Below are positions 12,201 through 24,930 of a DNA stretch of 64,000 nucleotides, piece by piece. The number at the start of each line of letters is the position of its first letter. Within the stretch, counting starts at the first letter, position 1. The notes beneath the pieces are model-generated. The model had not been told where the DNA came from, searched no databases, and was given only the letters and a program-made list of their open reading frames with translations. A program made the translations under genes and the position numbers. The stretch is from assembly GCF_033568475.1 (NCBI RefSeq), contig NW_027331831.1, positions 4,774,001 through 4,838,000 of the forward strand. Direction: 5' to 3'. The stretch comes from Henckelia pumila. Lineage: Eukaryota > Streptophyta > Magnoliopsida > Lamiales > Gesneriaceae.

Positions 12201-15200
12201 GCAAAATTCGAAGTGGATCAGTTGCAGTTGAAGAAGATTTGGATGTTGATACATCCATTGCTTGTGATTCATGTGATAAATGGTATGAACTAAACTTTCT
12301 TATCATATATTTAGTCTTATTGTCCAATTTTTTTGTTTGTTGTTTCTTTCCATGGTTGATGTATTTTTTAAATTTTCGCCATGTTGTTGATCTCTAAGTT
12401 TGATTGAACGTGTGGTTCCATTGTTAGCATAAACTAGAATATGATGCTTAATGCTTTCTTATTATTAAATTTCCAAAATAAAGAGTATGTTTTGGTGTTA
12501 GAAATTCATTTCAGAATTCTAATATCCATTTTGATCATAACTTCTGACCCGCCCTTTCTCCTCTTTTCCCCCTTTCTCTCTATCCTTGCTCTTGACGTAA
12601 AATCAGATATATTATTGGCACCTTAGTCAGATTTTTAAAGGTATGACATTTGATACTCATAAAAATTTATAGTCTGTCAGACATTGTTCGACTTTCTCCT
12701 GCTGCTTGAGAATTCTTCAGGTCCATCTGGAATACCCCACGTGCTCTCTCGCCCCTGCCAAACACACAAAGGGACATACTGTTTTCATTGGTGTTTTAGT
12801 TAATTAAATAAATACTATTTGCTGGTGTTGACCAATAGCTTTGGTTGTCAGTCCAGGCTTCAAGATAATCTTAAGGAAATATGAAATTCAAACTCAAGAA
12901 AGATGTGGTAGGGAATTTTGTGCTGACTGTAGCAGAAGTTCACAATTACAGACATGCTTTATTTATATATTGTAACAAATTTTGAGTTGGTAGTATGGCA
13001 TTGTAAGGAGTAAGGACTTCATCGTACAATTTACCTTCTGAATTCTTGGTTGTTAAGTAATTCTAAAATATTCTTCTAATCGTTTGTGTATTGAAAACAA
13101 TCAGGTATCATGCTTTTTGTGTGGGATTTGATCCTGAAGGCACTTGTGACAGCTTGTGGCTGTGCCCTAGGTAATTAGTTGTTCATTAAGCATTTGTCTA
13201 ATGGTTTTTCTGGACAACAAATATAGTCTCATGGTCTGTTGTTCCTTATTATGTATTATCACGTACTATTTTATAAATGTGTTATGATAATACTTCACTA
13301 TAAGTTAATAGTTATAAATGTGTGGGCACTTGGTATGTAGCCTGGAAGTTAATAGCTTTGGTAAATGAAGACTTTCTGAACCTTATAAAGAAGAAAAATT
13401 GATTACAAATTGCACTTCAAATGACTGATATGAATTGAAACATATGGTAGTCCTAGGACATATCTGAAGCAGTTCTCCACCACAATTTTAGATTTTTTAT
13501 ATTTTATTTCTGTTTATGTAGATGTGCTGTTGATGATGTCTCTGAGAAGCCACACAAGGTCTTAATGACAAAAGAAAGTAACCAGCCTGGTTCAGGACTT
13601 TCTAGCGGTTATTGCCAAGCAAAATCTTCTTTCTCTGAAAGGGTATCAATATCCGTAGCGGATGATGGAGAGACAGCTATAGTTATTTCATTGCTTGAAG
13701 GGAACCAAAGGAGTGACTGGAGTGAGTCAAGAGAATCGGTATTGGGATGTGACGAGGACATGAAAAACACATTGTCCATGTCAAATTCTAACATTCTGAA
13801 CTTAAATAATACTTTATCTGATAGGAATGGTGTTGACTTGGGTCAACCAGAAAGGGAAGTTACTTTATTGGGAGATGGTAGTTACATTCCATCTCATTCA
13901 TTATCCTCTTCCAAGTTAAAAATGAATATTGGTGATGCAGACAAGATAGCACCGGGACAATCAGACAACAGAATACCCGACTTAGGCTTAGATTATAATA
14001 TTGGTTTATCGGGAGTCACAGTTATGACTGGTAAATGAGTTTCCTCCTGAGATGATTATTTTATAACTAATGGTTCACGGATGTATCAGAATTTATCTTG
14101 TTTATGCATGCTAGTTTTATGTTCTATCATATATATGCTATTGCCAGACTTGAAGGTCAGTGGCGAAGCTGAAGATCATGTTCCAGGAGATGTGGAACCA
14201 AATAAGAATTCAGAAGAATATCTTTTACCAGGTATACACTAGAGTGAGTGTATAATTCACTCTCTTAGTATTAGGGCTGGGCTTTGACTGCCTGTGATTG
14301 TATTTTGATTTTATTCGTGATAAATCAAGTTCATCTCATTGTTCCTACTTGTCTCCTCTCTGGAGTGGTTTCAGCTGACAATATGGTATCCAATAAAATG
14401 GAGGTACTCTCAATTAACTGTGCAACACCTGATGAAAAAGAAACTGTCATCAAAGTTACTGGTGCTAAAAGAAAGCTTGGAGATAGAAGGTTGTCATCCA
14501 TTCAGCTTTGCATCAAAATTGATGCTCCAAGATTTGCTGTTGGACTATGTAAATGCAGAATGCTTAACATGTTTCAGTCTTGAAGCTTGCAATAGTTGTT
14601 TTCCGAAAGATTCTTTGAATGGCTGAAACACCTGTGGCAGGTGTAGAGGTGCTCTTGTTTTTTATTTAATTTTTAAAATATGATTAGGTTGCATTTAGAT
14701 AAAGGGATGATTTGAATGGAGATATTTGATTTGAGGAAAGGATTTGACACTTGAATTTTGAAGTGAGTATTTGGTGCATTTGAAATTCATCATGGTTGGT
14801 TTCGCAAAAGCTTAAATTTAGCAGGGGTGAGCTTGAATTTCCCGTTTTTAAAACGTCCGAACTAGTAAAATGGCTTAAAGAAAGATCTGAAATCCTTGAT
14901 TTTAAATGATTCAATCCAGACACAACCTTAAATTTTTTTATGCAAGGTTTGCAAATAATTGGTGCAAAATTCAAACTGTATTTGCTTTTCCTTGTATTCC
15001 ATGGTAGGACATAGGAATTGATTGCCCTCATTTTACCAGCTCTGCTAGATGGAATGAGCACTCTGCATGTGGTAAAACTCCAACATGTATGGGGCGACGT
15101 GAGCATTTATCAGAATGCATGTCTTCTTTCTAATATATTTTTCCTTTTCGATGCTGAAAGAAGTCAACGATCTGAAATTACATGTATTTTTCCAAATATA

Positions 15201-18200
15201 TGATGAAAGTTTATCTCACAATAAGCATGCTTACCTCCACATTGGCATCTCAGTGTTTAAGTTGGAAAATATTATATTTCATCATAGCAATATATCGATA
15301 GACAGTAAAGTTAGAAGCTGGATTGCAAATCGGTATCTTTCTTGTGCTAGGAGAGACCATTTTAAGAATGTATGTGTCTGTTGTACATGCACACGCTCAT
15401 ACATAATTGTAACATGTTTGCTCATTAAGTAATTGTTTATTATTCCTCTGTAACAAATATCCGTTAGTCTTGTTTCCCTAGATCAAATCTTTTTTGTTCT
15501 GTGGACACCTAAAGGTTCCGGAAACAACAAATCCTTTATAAGTTTAGTTTCGCCTTTTACCTGTTTGTACTTCCACCAGACTTGTCTCATTCACTTTATT
15601 GTGATCCTCTTAGAAATGATGATAATGCAAGAGAATCTAGTGCTGATGGAAAATTTACTCCCAAGAAAATCAGGCTTCACAGGAACAATCAACTGATTAG
15701 TATGAAGGATCAAACTGCAGAACCTGCTCCAGTTGATATATCAGCTATAGTTCATGGAACAGATCATAGATCTCAGAATCAGCATGGACGTAAAATTTGT
15801 TCCAATGCAACCTCTAAAGAAAGAGAAAATGCTGCTAGGTTGAGGCTCAAAAAAATTATGAGGAGAACTGGTGATGATAAAGATTCATCAGATTTAGTTC
15901 AAGAGCTTAGAAGAAAAATCAGGGAAGCTGTTCGTGATAAATCATCTAAAGAACCTGGTAACACTCTTTTTGATCCAAAACTTCTGGAAGCTTTCCGAGC
16001 TGCTTTGGCAGGACCAGGGACTGAAAACACGAAGCCAAATCTGGATATGAAGGCAAAAAGGTCATTATTGCAGAAGGGAAAAGTGCGTGAAAGCCTGACA
16101 AAAAAAATTTATGGGAGTGGAGGAAAACGGAAAAGAGCATGGACTCGGGAATGTGAAGTTGAGTTTTGGAAACATCGCTGCGCAAAAACAACCATGCCTG
16201 AAAAAATTCAGACTTTGAATTCAGTTCTTGATCAGCTAAGAGATAATTCTGGTTACTCTGATAAAACAACTGGGAAGGAGGAGGTCAAAGTTTCCTTACT
16301 TTCAAGATTGTATTTAGCTGACACGTCTGTGTTTCCAAGGAAGAATGACATCCAGCCTGTTTCTGCCCTTAAAGATATCACAACCCTTGAACAGAAGAGA
16401 GAAGTTTGTCCGACAGAAAAAGCGTCACAATCATTGCCTATAGACCACTCTGATAAAATTTTATTGAATAACTCTTCATTGCTGGTGGATTCTCTTCCTT
16501 TAGATGTTAAAGGGACTGATAAGAGTGTCAAGGGTTTGAAATCTGAAACAGCTTCCAGTGAAGTGCATCAGAAAAGATTCCCCAAAGGATCTTCTATTCC
16601 TGCATCTGGTGGAATGAAGGCATCTTCTAAGAAGGATACGGTGAATAAATTGGATATCACGGAAGGCGATAAAAGGAAATGGGCCTTGGAAGTTCTGGCA
16701 AGGAAAACAGGATCCTCAAACAAGAATGCCGGACAAGAGAAAGAAGGGGACAGTGCCATTCTTAAAGGGAACTATTCGCTATTGGTACAATATTTCTTGA
16801 CATCTCATCATTTCTTCAGGGTGATTCTATAATTTAGTCACGTCTCTATGTTTTGGCCATTTGAGCAGGCTCAACTACCTAAAGAAATGCAGCCGGTTTT
16901 GGCACCTTGTCGTCACAATAAAATCTCAATACCAGTTAGGCAGGTGCTATATATGTGCCTCTTTTTTTCTCTCTTCCTTGTAAATTCTTTTGTTTAACAT
17001 GTTAACATTACTACTTATACAGAGCTTAGCACAAAAAAGGAGAGATATAATGAAAGTGGGCTAATGCGCAGGATGAAAATAAGCTACCTTATCTATAGTC
17101 AGAGAATTTTTCTGACTGTTAATCATCATTTCTGTTATTGTGTTAGTTCCATGCTTATTCTTTGTCTTGAAATTGAAGCTCTCGATTGTGTCATTTAGAG
17201 AAATTTATCTAAGGGTTAGAAGGATTAGACTAATACAAATTTTATTGCACAGGCTCAACTCTATCGCTTAGCCGAGCACTTTTTGAAGAAAGTAAATCCA
17301 TCATCTATTGTCAGAACAGCTGAAACAGAGTTGGCTGTTGCGGATGCTGTTAATATCGAAAAGGAAGTAGCGGACAGATCAAACAGCAAGTTAGTGTACG
17401 TAAATCTGTGTTCACAGGAGCTAGCGCGGAGATCAGACACAACGAATTCTGATAGAATTAAAGAATCAAATCTTTGCTCTACTTCAAAGGGCCTCTCTGA
17501 CAAAGCAGCTGATGAAACTAACTGTATCCTTTCGGATTTAGCAGTTGAGGATGCGCTTAGAAATGCAGGTCTCATGTCGGATTCCCCACCAAGTAGTCCC
17601 ACTGGCCCTGTCGACGACATAAAGAAGGAAGCTGGCTCAGAAAAAAGTGAAGATGAAGGACCTGATGATGTATTTGAAGTTGATTCTCATCCAGAACTTG
17701 ATATTTACGGAGATTTTGAGTATAATTTGGAGGATGACGACTTCATTGGTGCTGGGGGACCAAAGATTTCCGAGCCACAGCCTGAACCAAAAATTAAAAT
17801 GGTTTTCTCCTCCCTTAACCTCGGGAAAACAAATGGGACGCCGGATATCCAGGTACATGAAGGGATAGCAGATTTTGGAGCTTTAAAGGGCTCGTCAGAT
17901 CTGCTTGAATCTCAGAATAAACCTAGTGGTGGAAGCTCTGATGGTGTATCAGACGATTACCCTGTTACAAGCTCTTTGGCTGATGGGAACGAAGAGCCTT
18001 CTCTTGCAGACTGTGAAGAACTCTATGGGCCAGACAAAGAACCACTTATAGTAAAATATCCCGACTCTCTATCAGCAACTCATGTGGAGCAGATAGTCAA
18101 GAAGACATTACCTGAAGACGGTGCAAATGCGCAGAAGGATTGTGGACAAGCAGCTGAGAATCATGTGGAGAATTCAAATGTGGTTGCTAATTCAAACTCC

Positions 18201-18608
18201 TCTCCAATGTTAGAAGAGTCATCTTCCTGCTCGCGGAAAAGGGAGAATGCCACAAAGAAGGAGAAGAAATCTGACAATGACACCAAGAGGCAATCAAAAA
18301 GCAGCAATCCCGTCATGCACAAGGTAAACTTACCATTTTCATACATGTTAGTAGCGAGCTTTTTGTTTGCACGCAAAACTGATTGTGTCTTTGTAAAGGT
18401 TGAAGCATATATCAAAGAGCACGTTAGACCATTGTGCAAGAGTGGCGTGATCACAGTCGAACAATACCGGTGGGCAGTGCAGAAAACTACAGAGAAAGTT
18501 ATGAAATACCACTCGAAAGAGAAAAATGCAAATTTCCTCATCAAAGAAGGCGAAAAGGTGAAGAAACTTGCGGAGCAGTATGTGGAAGCCTCACAGAAGG
18601 CTAAATAG
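9251..18608 (+). CDS. RING and PHD zinc-finger nuclear protein (At4g10930-like), 14 coding exons
   Basis: Exons: 9251-9319, 9635-9720, 10351-10441, 10607-10656, 11557-11626, 12173-12282, 13105-13170, 13522-14030, 14148-14231, 14375-14548, 15580-16784, 16869-16943, 17253-18323, 18399-18608; about 1289 aa. An N-terminal C3HC4 RING finger (about residues 33-71; CGIC, CCQHWFCFAC, CPLC) is followed by a PHD finger (about 126-181; CDSC, YHAFC, WLCPRC). A long Ser/Lys/Glu-rich region follows, with an acidic stretch (about 17640-17760) and a lysine-rich stretch, then a conserved helical C-terminus (VEAYIKEHVRPLCKSG). This order matches the plant family of Arabidopsis At4g10930, related in layout to PHRF1. 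RING suggests E3 ligase activity and PHD suggests histone-tail reading; both are inference. The least certain join is 14548/15580: the donor was chosen because it alone gave a phase matching the next exon. Confidence 0.88.
14685..14930. repeat. MITE-like element inside an intron of the RING/PHD gene
   Basis: About 246 bp between exons 10 and 11. The left end (TAGGTTGCATTTAGATAAA) and the reverse complement of the right end (TAAGGTTGTGTCTGGATTGA) are similar inverted termini. It is non-coding. The termini resemble short hAT-like MITEs, but I could not settle a target duplication. Confidence 0.45.
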
Positions 18609-19192
18609 AACATGCAAGCACTATTGTTTTGCCGTCAAAATTGGCCCATCCTTCATGTTTTGCAATGTCTTTTGATTCAAGTAAATATCTTTGAGTGTGA
18701 AATATGAATGCAAATCAATACTGTAGCCAACTTTCCATGGATGTTCTGTGAAATATAAATTTTAAAATATAATTACATATAGTTTTAAATTTCAATGCGA
18801 TCTCTAATTTTTTTTAAGAACTACTTGATACTAAAAAAATAATTTAAATACACACGTCAGAAAATTGTTAGTATAGTTGGATAGTTGAGATAGTCATTGG
18901 CAATAGGTGGCTTTTTCGAAAAGAAATTATTTGTAATTTAAAAAAGTTAATTTTTATCCAACAACTTGCGTATTATCATAAAATTATACTCAATGTCTGG
19001 ATTTTAAATAATCCAGAAAAGTTTTTGAGTGATTATTGACAAATAAGAAAATTATTTGATATTTTGATAATTTATCTATTTTTTAAGGGATAATTCATTT
19101 TTTCCCAATAATTTAAATTTTTTTTAAAAAAATTGGTCTAGTAATAAATTTATATTTTTAGTCCTATGTACTTGTATATATATATATATATA

Positions 19193-19364
19193 GAGTAATT
19201 TTCAGCTGCTCAACCATTTCTGCCCAACTCGTCCCCGACCACTAAAATCCACTATCGGGTTTTAGTTGTTTTTTTTTAAAAAAAATTCGTATCACTAAAA
19301 CCCACTACCGGGTTTTAGTTGTCGGAGATGAGTTGAGCATCATTGGTTGGGCAGCTGAAAATTT
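19193..19364. repeat. Foldback element a (MITE-like) in a TA repeat
   Basis: Near-perfect hairpin of about 170 bp. The ends are GAGTAATTTTCAGCTGC and, reversed, TAAATTTTCAGCTGC; the inner part repeats ACTAAAACCC...GGGTTTTAGT. It is flanked by (TA)n on both sides. Element d (19714-19884) is a second copy of the same family. Confidence 0.75.
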
Positions 19365-19372
19365 ATATATAT

Positions 19373-19520
19373 ATAGAGTTTTTTTATGGTGTCCAACACT
19401 ATATGCCCACTTCATGACCACCATGTACAAGTCAACTCATCTATTGTACCGGTCAACTCATTTATTGTACATGGTGGGCATGAAGTGGGCATATAGTGTT
19501 GGGCACCATAAAAGAACTCC
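19373..19520. repeat. Foldback element b (MITE-like) in a TA repeat
   Basis: About 148 bp with arms of about 55 bp. The left arm reads TTTTTATGGTGTCCAACAC and the right arm, reversed, TTTTATGGTGCCCAACAC, continuing through a shared inverted segment (TGCCCACTTCATG). It differs in sequence from a, c and d but sits in the same (TA)n tract. Words such as atgaagtgggc and tagtgttgg recur in the element near 60.95-61.1 kb. Confidence 0.75.
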
Positions 19521-19539
19521 ATATATATATATATATATA

Positions 19540-19693
19540 CAGTAATGATCACCTGCACCCTAGGGTGCAGAGTTTTTCGTGTGCGACCACTAAAACCCGG
19601 TAGTGTTTTTTTTTTTTACACTAAAACCCGATACCGGGTTATAGTAGTCGCTCACGAAAAACCCTGCACCCTAGGGTGCAGGTGATCAAAATT
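19540..19693. repeat. Foldback element c (MITE-like) in a TA repeat
   Basis: About 154 bp. Both arms carry TGATCACCTGCACCCTAGGG as inverted copies, and the centre repeats the ACTAAAACCC / GGGTTTTAGT core seen in a and d. The ends (AGTAATGATCACCTGC, reversed TAATTTTGATCACCTGC) resemble those of a and d, so a, c and d look like one family. Confidence 0.75.
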
Positions 19694-19713
19694 ATATATA
19701 TATATATATATAT

Positions 19714-19884
19714 GAGTAATTTTCAGCTGCTCAACCATTCCTACCCAACTCGTCCTCAACCACTAAAACCCACTACCGGGTTTTAGTTATTTTTTTTAAA
19801 AAAAAATTGTATCACTAAAACCCACTACCAGGTTTTAGTTTTCGGGGATGAGTTGAGCATCATTGGTTGGGCAGCTGAAAATTT
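19714..19884. repeat. Foldback element d, second copy of family a
   Basis: Same termini (GAGTAATTTTCAGCTGC ... GCAGCTGAAAATTTA) and same core as element a at 19193, with scattered differences. It is flanked by (TA)n on both sides. Confidence 0.75.
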
Positions 19885-20577
19885 ATATATATATATTTAT
19901 ATATATATATATCTATCTTCAATCATTTTTTTTTATCGAATTTTATCTAGTCGCAAATGCTTATGTTACATCTACAAAGACCATATAATATATTTTTTTT
20001 ATAAAGTGGAGCGAGATGGGGTGAGAAGTGTAATTTGTTTAACGTGATATTAGAATACACGCCTCTCTCATAAACGAAAGGTTTTATGTCGAACATGCTA
20101 AAAAATTAATAGCAATAAAGTATGATATTCTTAAAAAAAAATGACACATACAAGTTTTTTTTACCCCAAAATGCATGTGAGTATCCATGGCCACATAAAC
20201 AATTTATGACACATCAGTAGACTTTGATAAAGCATAAATAAATTAAAAAAAACATGTAAATTACATGATTAAAAATGTAACTTCTCTCCTACTATAACAA
20301 AAAATAAAAAAATTATAAATTACATAACTAAAAATAAAAATGCAGTGTCAACAAAAACATAAATAAATTATAATATCAAAAATATTAATATTCTATTTTT
20401 AATTGAAAAAAAAAACAAAAACAAAAACAAAAACCAAAGCCCCAACAAATTTTTTAAAAAATAATTATTATAGGGATTTATTTATTTATTTTTCAAATAA
20501 TTAAAAAACCAAGCCCCTGCCTTCTCCGCTTTCTCGCACACTTCAGCTGATGCTCAAGTGGCGGAGGAACAGATAAC
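19885..20577. other. AT-rich spacer and 5' flank of the small plastid protein gene
   Basis: No gene seen. It contains A/T runs and an A-rich (CAAAAA)n-like stretch near 20410-20440. The last 60 bases are more GC-balanced and probably form the 5' untranslated leader. Confidence 0.5.
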
Positions 20578-21935
20578 ATGGCAACAACCTGCGGCTGTAA
20601 AACCACCAGTTTCTTCCGCCCCTCGCCGTCGAATCCGCCGCCATACAAATTCTCCTCATCAAGCAAACGTTTCGGTACCTCCGCCGCGTACTCAAATCCA
20701 TCTTTCGGTATCAGCCAGTTTCAAATTTCTTCACCTTCAACACTCAATATTACTTTCGTCACACGTTCTGTTTCATTGCCCGAAACTCCTGTTGTCGTTG
20801 AAGAAGGAGAAGGGGACGAAGAGAGTGGGACTCCTCCACCTGTCACGTACATTCTCCGTTCGTTTTCCTCCCCAATTAAATGAATTTCTTTTGATTTTGA
20901 TGATTTATAGGATGAGAATTATGATTTCCGATGTTTTTCTTTGTGGGTTTAAGTTCCTTTAGCTCGGAGATTGGCTAAATTAATTCTTATAGATAGAAGA
21001 GAAGTTAAGTTTGCAATGAATTATATGCTTTTTTGCGGTGGGATTTGATACTCTTTTTGTTCTTATTTTCATGTTGGTTTTACAAGATTTGTATTCTGAT
21101 ATTTAGATTCTTGGCTAGTTGCAATCATATTGTGCTAGACTTTCGTTGTTTTAAGATTCTACCAAAATCATTGATACACGGGTAACTTGCTGTTTTTCCC
21201 TGTTGAATTTCTGCTAAAATTTTAAAGATATCCCGAAATTTTCCAAAATTTTGCAAAAAAATTATAAAAGTAAATATGGATTCTTTGGTTGCAAATTTTT
21301 TTATAAGATATTGATATTTGCTCAGCCTTTTTTTTTAAAGTGGTCTTGTGAATTATAAATGCAAGAAAGGGCTGCTTTTGCTTTATTTGGACAACTGATG
21401 TATGAATCATTGAATGGCTCCGTGTGCGAATATCTTATCGGCTTTTTGTATATGTCACAGTAAATTCTATATATATATAATATGATCTCGTTTCCTATAT
21501 ATAAAAAAAAGATGTATAAATCATTGAATGGGTGTGTCTTAATCATAAGTTACAAGTATGTGGACTAAATGGAATGCGAGTTGATGGCGGAAACTGAGTT
21601 TTAGCAACTCCAGTAAAATTAGCAGGGAAGTTAAGTTGGTGCGGGAACATTACGATATTACGAGAACTGGTATTATATCACATACGAATGATCCATTTTG
21701 TTCTTTCTGGACACATGTTGTTTACAGGGGCTGCCCTGCCTGTGGAAAAGAGGAGATTGAAAATGGTTGCAATGGTGAAGGAAGAATTCAAGGTGGGATT
21801 GCCACGGTCCCGGGATTCGGTTGGTGGCCGATAAAGGCTTATAGGCCTTGTCCCGCTTTTGTGGCATCTGGTGGCAGGTATAGACGAATCGGGCAAAGCA
21901 TGGATGAAGTCGTCTCTGGAAGTGGGAGGAACTAG
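20578..21935 (+). CDS. Small, probably plastid-targeted protein with a CPxCG...CxGEGR motif
   Basis: Exons 20578-20846 and 21728-21935 join at a GT-AG intron in phase to give about 158 aa. The first 60 or so residues are rich in Ser, Thr, Pro and Arg with few acids, as in a chloroplast transit peptide. An acidic linker (VEEGEGDEES) follows. The second exon carries a conserved-looking core: CPACGKEEIENGCNGEGR, then VPGFGWWPIKAYRPCP and a C-terminal RYRR. The spaced cysteines and GEGR recall half of a DnaJ-type zinc-binding motif. I do not recognise a named family member, so no function is given. The 20578 start fits the transit-peptide reading. Conservation of the core was judged by eye only. 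Confidence 0.75.
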
Positions 21936-22960
21936 CGACGCAGCTCGATCAAGGTAGTTGTCCACTTTAGGACCATGTCTTCTTGCGCATCGACCTTGTA
22001 GTATATTCAGGCCATGAATGAATGTATGATCTTGATTGACATGCTCTTTCCTTCGACATTTTCCAGCAAGAAACAACAGAAAGAAGGGAAGACGTAGAGG
22101 GGTTTCGTGGTAACTATGTTGTGGAATCCAGCCTGAAGGAAAACGATAGCGATTGAACTTCATCTTGTCTGGTTATGTTGAAATCTATTGGTACAGAAAT
22201 TTTGAAGTTTACACAATATAGCGTATCTATTCTGTCTCATGTTTTCTTTTTCATAGAGTCGTCAACTCTTTTATCAATCCAAGCACATGGAGTAGAGTTA
22301 TTTTTTCGTTTTCACCGAATTGTATTGGTTGATATTTTTTCTGGAAATCAGATCATCAGTACTGTAGTATTTGCCAATTTTAAAAATAAGTGGTCATGAA
22401 ATTTTTCTAAATATATCACCAACTTTAAAAAAAATCTGGTTATGAATTTTTTCTTAATAAATCGTTTAACTCAATGAATCGGGATAATTGACATTTTTTA
22501 CAAGACAATATATAAAATATGAAGAAAACCCAAAAAAGCATATTTTTACTTTTTTAAAAAAAAATTATAGTTTAGTTCGATAACTTTGAGTTTTGTTTGT
22601 TTGTTTTTTGCTTGTTTGTTTGTTTTTTAATTACAATTTTAGTCATTTTTCGGGCATAACATCTATATGATACCAAATTTTCAATGCAAAATGAAATTCG
22701 ACAACATAAAGCAAAATCATAAAGAAGTAAACATTTTGTGACAAAAATGTAATTCTTTTTTTTTAAGGCAATATATTTATCGAGTATACACACATTTTTT
22801 ATTTTGAAAACATTGAATATACAATTTAGTAATCTATTACTATCTAATAAAATAAGATGATGGTACAATAAATTAATGACTACCTTAGATATGCTTATGC
22901 AAACTTTTATATTTACCTTTATTAACTATCACTGATTACATTTTCTAAAAAAAAACAACT
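21936..22960. other. 3' flank and spacer, no gene seen
   Basis: It contains the probable 3' untranslated region of the preceding gene and AT-rich DNA with (TTTG)n-like runs near 22590-22630. The minus-strand open frame at 21678-22163 overlaps the real exon and was not kept. Confidence 0.5.
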
Positions 22961-22970
22961 ATCACTGGTT

Positions 22971-24377
22971 GGGTTTTTTTTATATTTAATTTTAAAAAAT
23001 AAATAAATTGCAAAAATAATTTGAAATAGGGCGTTTTGCAGAAGTTCGAACCTTGCAATAAAAAATGCAGGGTCCGCTCTTGTGTAAAGTTGCAGCGTCC
23101 GCTCATACTGGCAGCGTGGCATGACACTTGGGGACTTGACTTGCAATGCAAGTCCCCATGTTTTTGTTTTTTTATTTATTTGTTTTTTAATTAATTAATT
23201 ATATAATTAATAATATTTTGTAATATTATATTTAGTAGTATGATCATTTTTTTTTCAAAATTCTAAATTTCGAATTTGATAATCGGTTTGAAAAATTATT
23301 AAAGAAACAAAACATAAAATTTACTGTTAAAAAAATTATATTGATTAAATAAATTTACGATTTAACTTAAATTTTGGTCAGTGGAGTTATATATTTATTT
23401 TAATCGTTTGAATTTGTGGAGATCCTTCGGTTACGTGGATAAATCTAGAGTAGTTAATTCAAATTTATTTAAACCGAAGTGATGCAAAAATGCTATTACA
23501 AAATTTCTCAATCCGAATTCAAGCCGAAACAAAATCATCTCGAAAATTGTGAACTCGAACCGACCGGAATATATTCGAATTAATTCTCTATGTCTATTCA
23601 TAAGAACTTATAGAGATCCAAACGAATTAAAATAAGTCAATAACTCCGCTAACCAATTTTTAATTAAAAAAATAAAATTTATATTAAAAAATATGATATA
23701 AAATAAATTTATCAAAAAAATAAAATTTATATTAAAATAAATTTATCGAAATATGTTGATAACTGATCACAAAAAAAATTATTTAATCAATTGAATTTTT
23801 TAACCATAAATTTTAATTCTAATTTTCGAGATGATTTTGTTTCGACTTGAATTCGGATTGAGAAATTTTGTAATAGCATTTTTGTATCAGTTCGGTTTAA
23901 ATAGATTTGAATTAACTACTCTAGATTTATCCACGTAAACGAGAGATCTCCACAAATCCAAACGATTAAAATAAATATATAACTCCACTAACCAAAATTT
24001 AAGTTAAATCGTAAATTTATTTAATCAATATAATTTTTTAACCGTAAATTTTATGTTTTGTTTCTTTAATAATTTTTCAGACCGATTATCAAATTCAAAA
24101 TTTAGAATTTTGAAAAAAAATATGATCATACTACTAAATATAATTTTACAAAATATTATTAATTATATAAGTAATTAATAAAAAAACAAATAAAAAAAAC
24201 AAGAACATGATCCCCAAGTGTCATGCTGGCAGCGCACATTGGAGCGTCCGCTTTATACAACAGTGGACCTGCATTTTTTTTTTTTTGCAGGGTCCGTTGT
24301 TAGCAAGGACTTTTTGCAGAAGTTAAATTATTTTTGCAATTTAAATTTTTTTAAAAATTAAATATAAAAAAAAACTC
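22971..24377. mobile_element. Long-TIR foldback DNA transposon (Mutator-like, non-autonomous), 1.4 kb
   Basis: Two arms of about 560-580 bp (22971-23548 and 23821-24377) are inverted copies of each other with small gaps. They are flanked by a 10-bp direct repeat, ATCACTGGTT at 22961-22970 and ATCACTGATT at 24378-24387. The termini are GGGTTTTTTTTATATTTAAT and, reversed, GAGTTTTTTTTTATATTTAA. A 9-11 bp target duplication plus very long TIRs starting with G is the Mutator-like pattern. The 272-bp spacer (23549-23820) contains a third, degenerate part-copy of the arm in the right-arm orientation (about 23612-23690). The left arm also carries its own short hairpin (GGGGACTTG ... CAAGTCCCC, near 23130-23156). 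No coding frame was found. Confidence 0.8.
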
Positions 24378-24930
24378 ATCACTGATTACATATTATCAAT
24401 AATTTTCTCGTAAATTTATCGATGAATTTTAATATTTGAAATAATTTTCACCACCATATAGTTTTTCTAATAGTTTGAGCGATTATTTTTTATTTAAAAT
24501 TAAAATCAATTTTTACTCCCAATTTTTCATCTCGAAAAATTATCTTTCATAATTAATACAATTACAAATTACAAAATATAAAAAAATAAAAGTAATATCT
24601 TTTAAAATTTTAATTTTAAAACGACAATTATTTTTTGTTTAATCATTTTCTTTTTAAATATAATCGACACCAAACTGGTGAATTTTCAAAATTTTAATCG
24701 AAATTACTAAATGTATATGTTTTTTTAGAGTAATAATCTAAATGCTTTTATATTTGTAATAACATACATTTTCCTATTTCCAATTGCCAAATAAAATGGG
24801 AACAAAGTAAAATTCAGTGTCTCTCGCTAGAGATTGTTACAATTGATCTCGAAACATCGCTCAATACTCGAATCTTGACGCCAAACGAGCAACGCGGTTA
24901 ATTCCTAATAATGATCATTTTAATACGAAC

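Noticed and set aside
19193-19884. Foldback cluster considered as a CRISPR array or microRNA precursor gene
   Set aside because: The units differ in sequence, have no spacers and sit in TA repeats with MITE-like termini; a microRNA role would need small-RNA data.
21678-22163. 161-aa open frame on the minus strand
   Set aside because: It overlaps the well-supported second exon of the small plastid-type protein on the other strand and shows no domain of its own.
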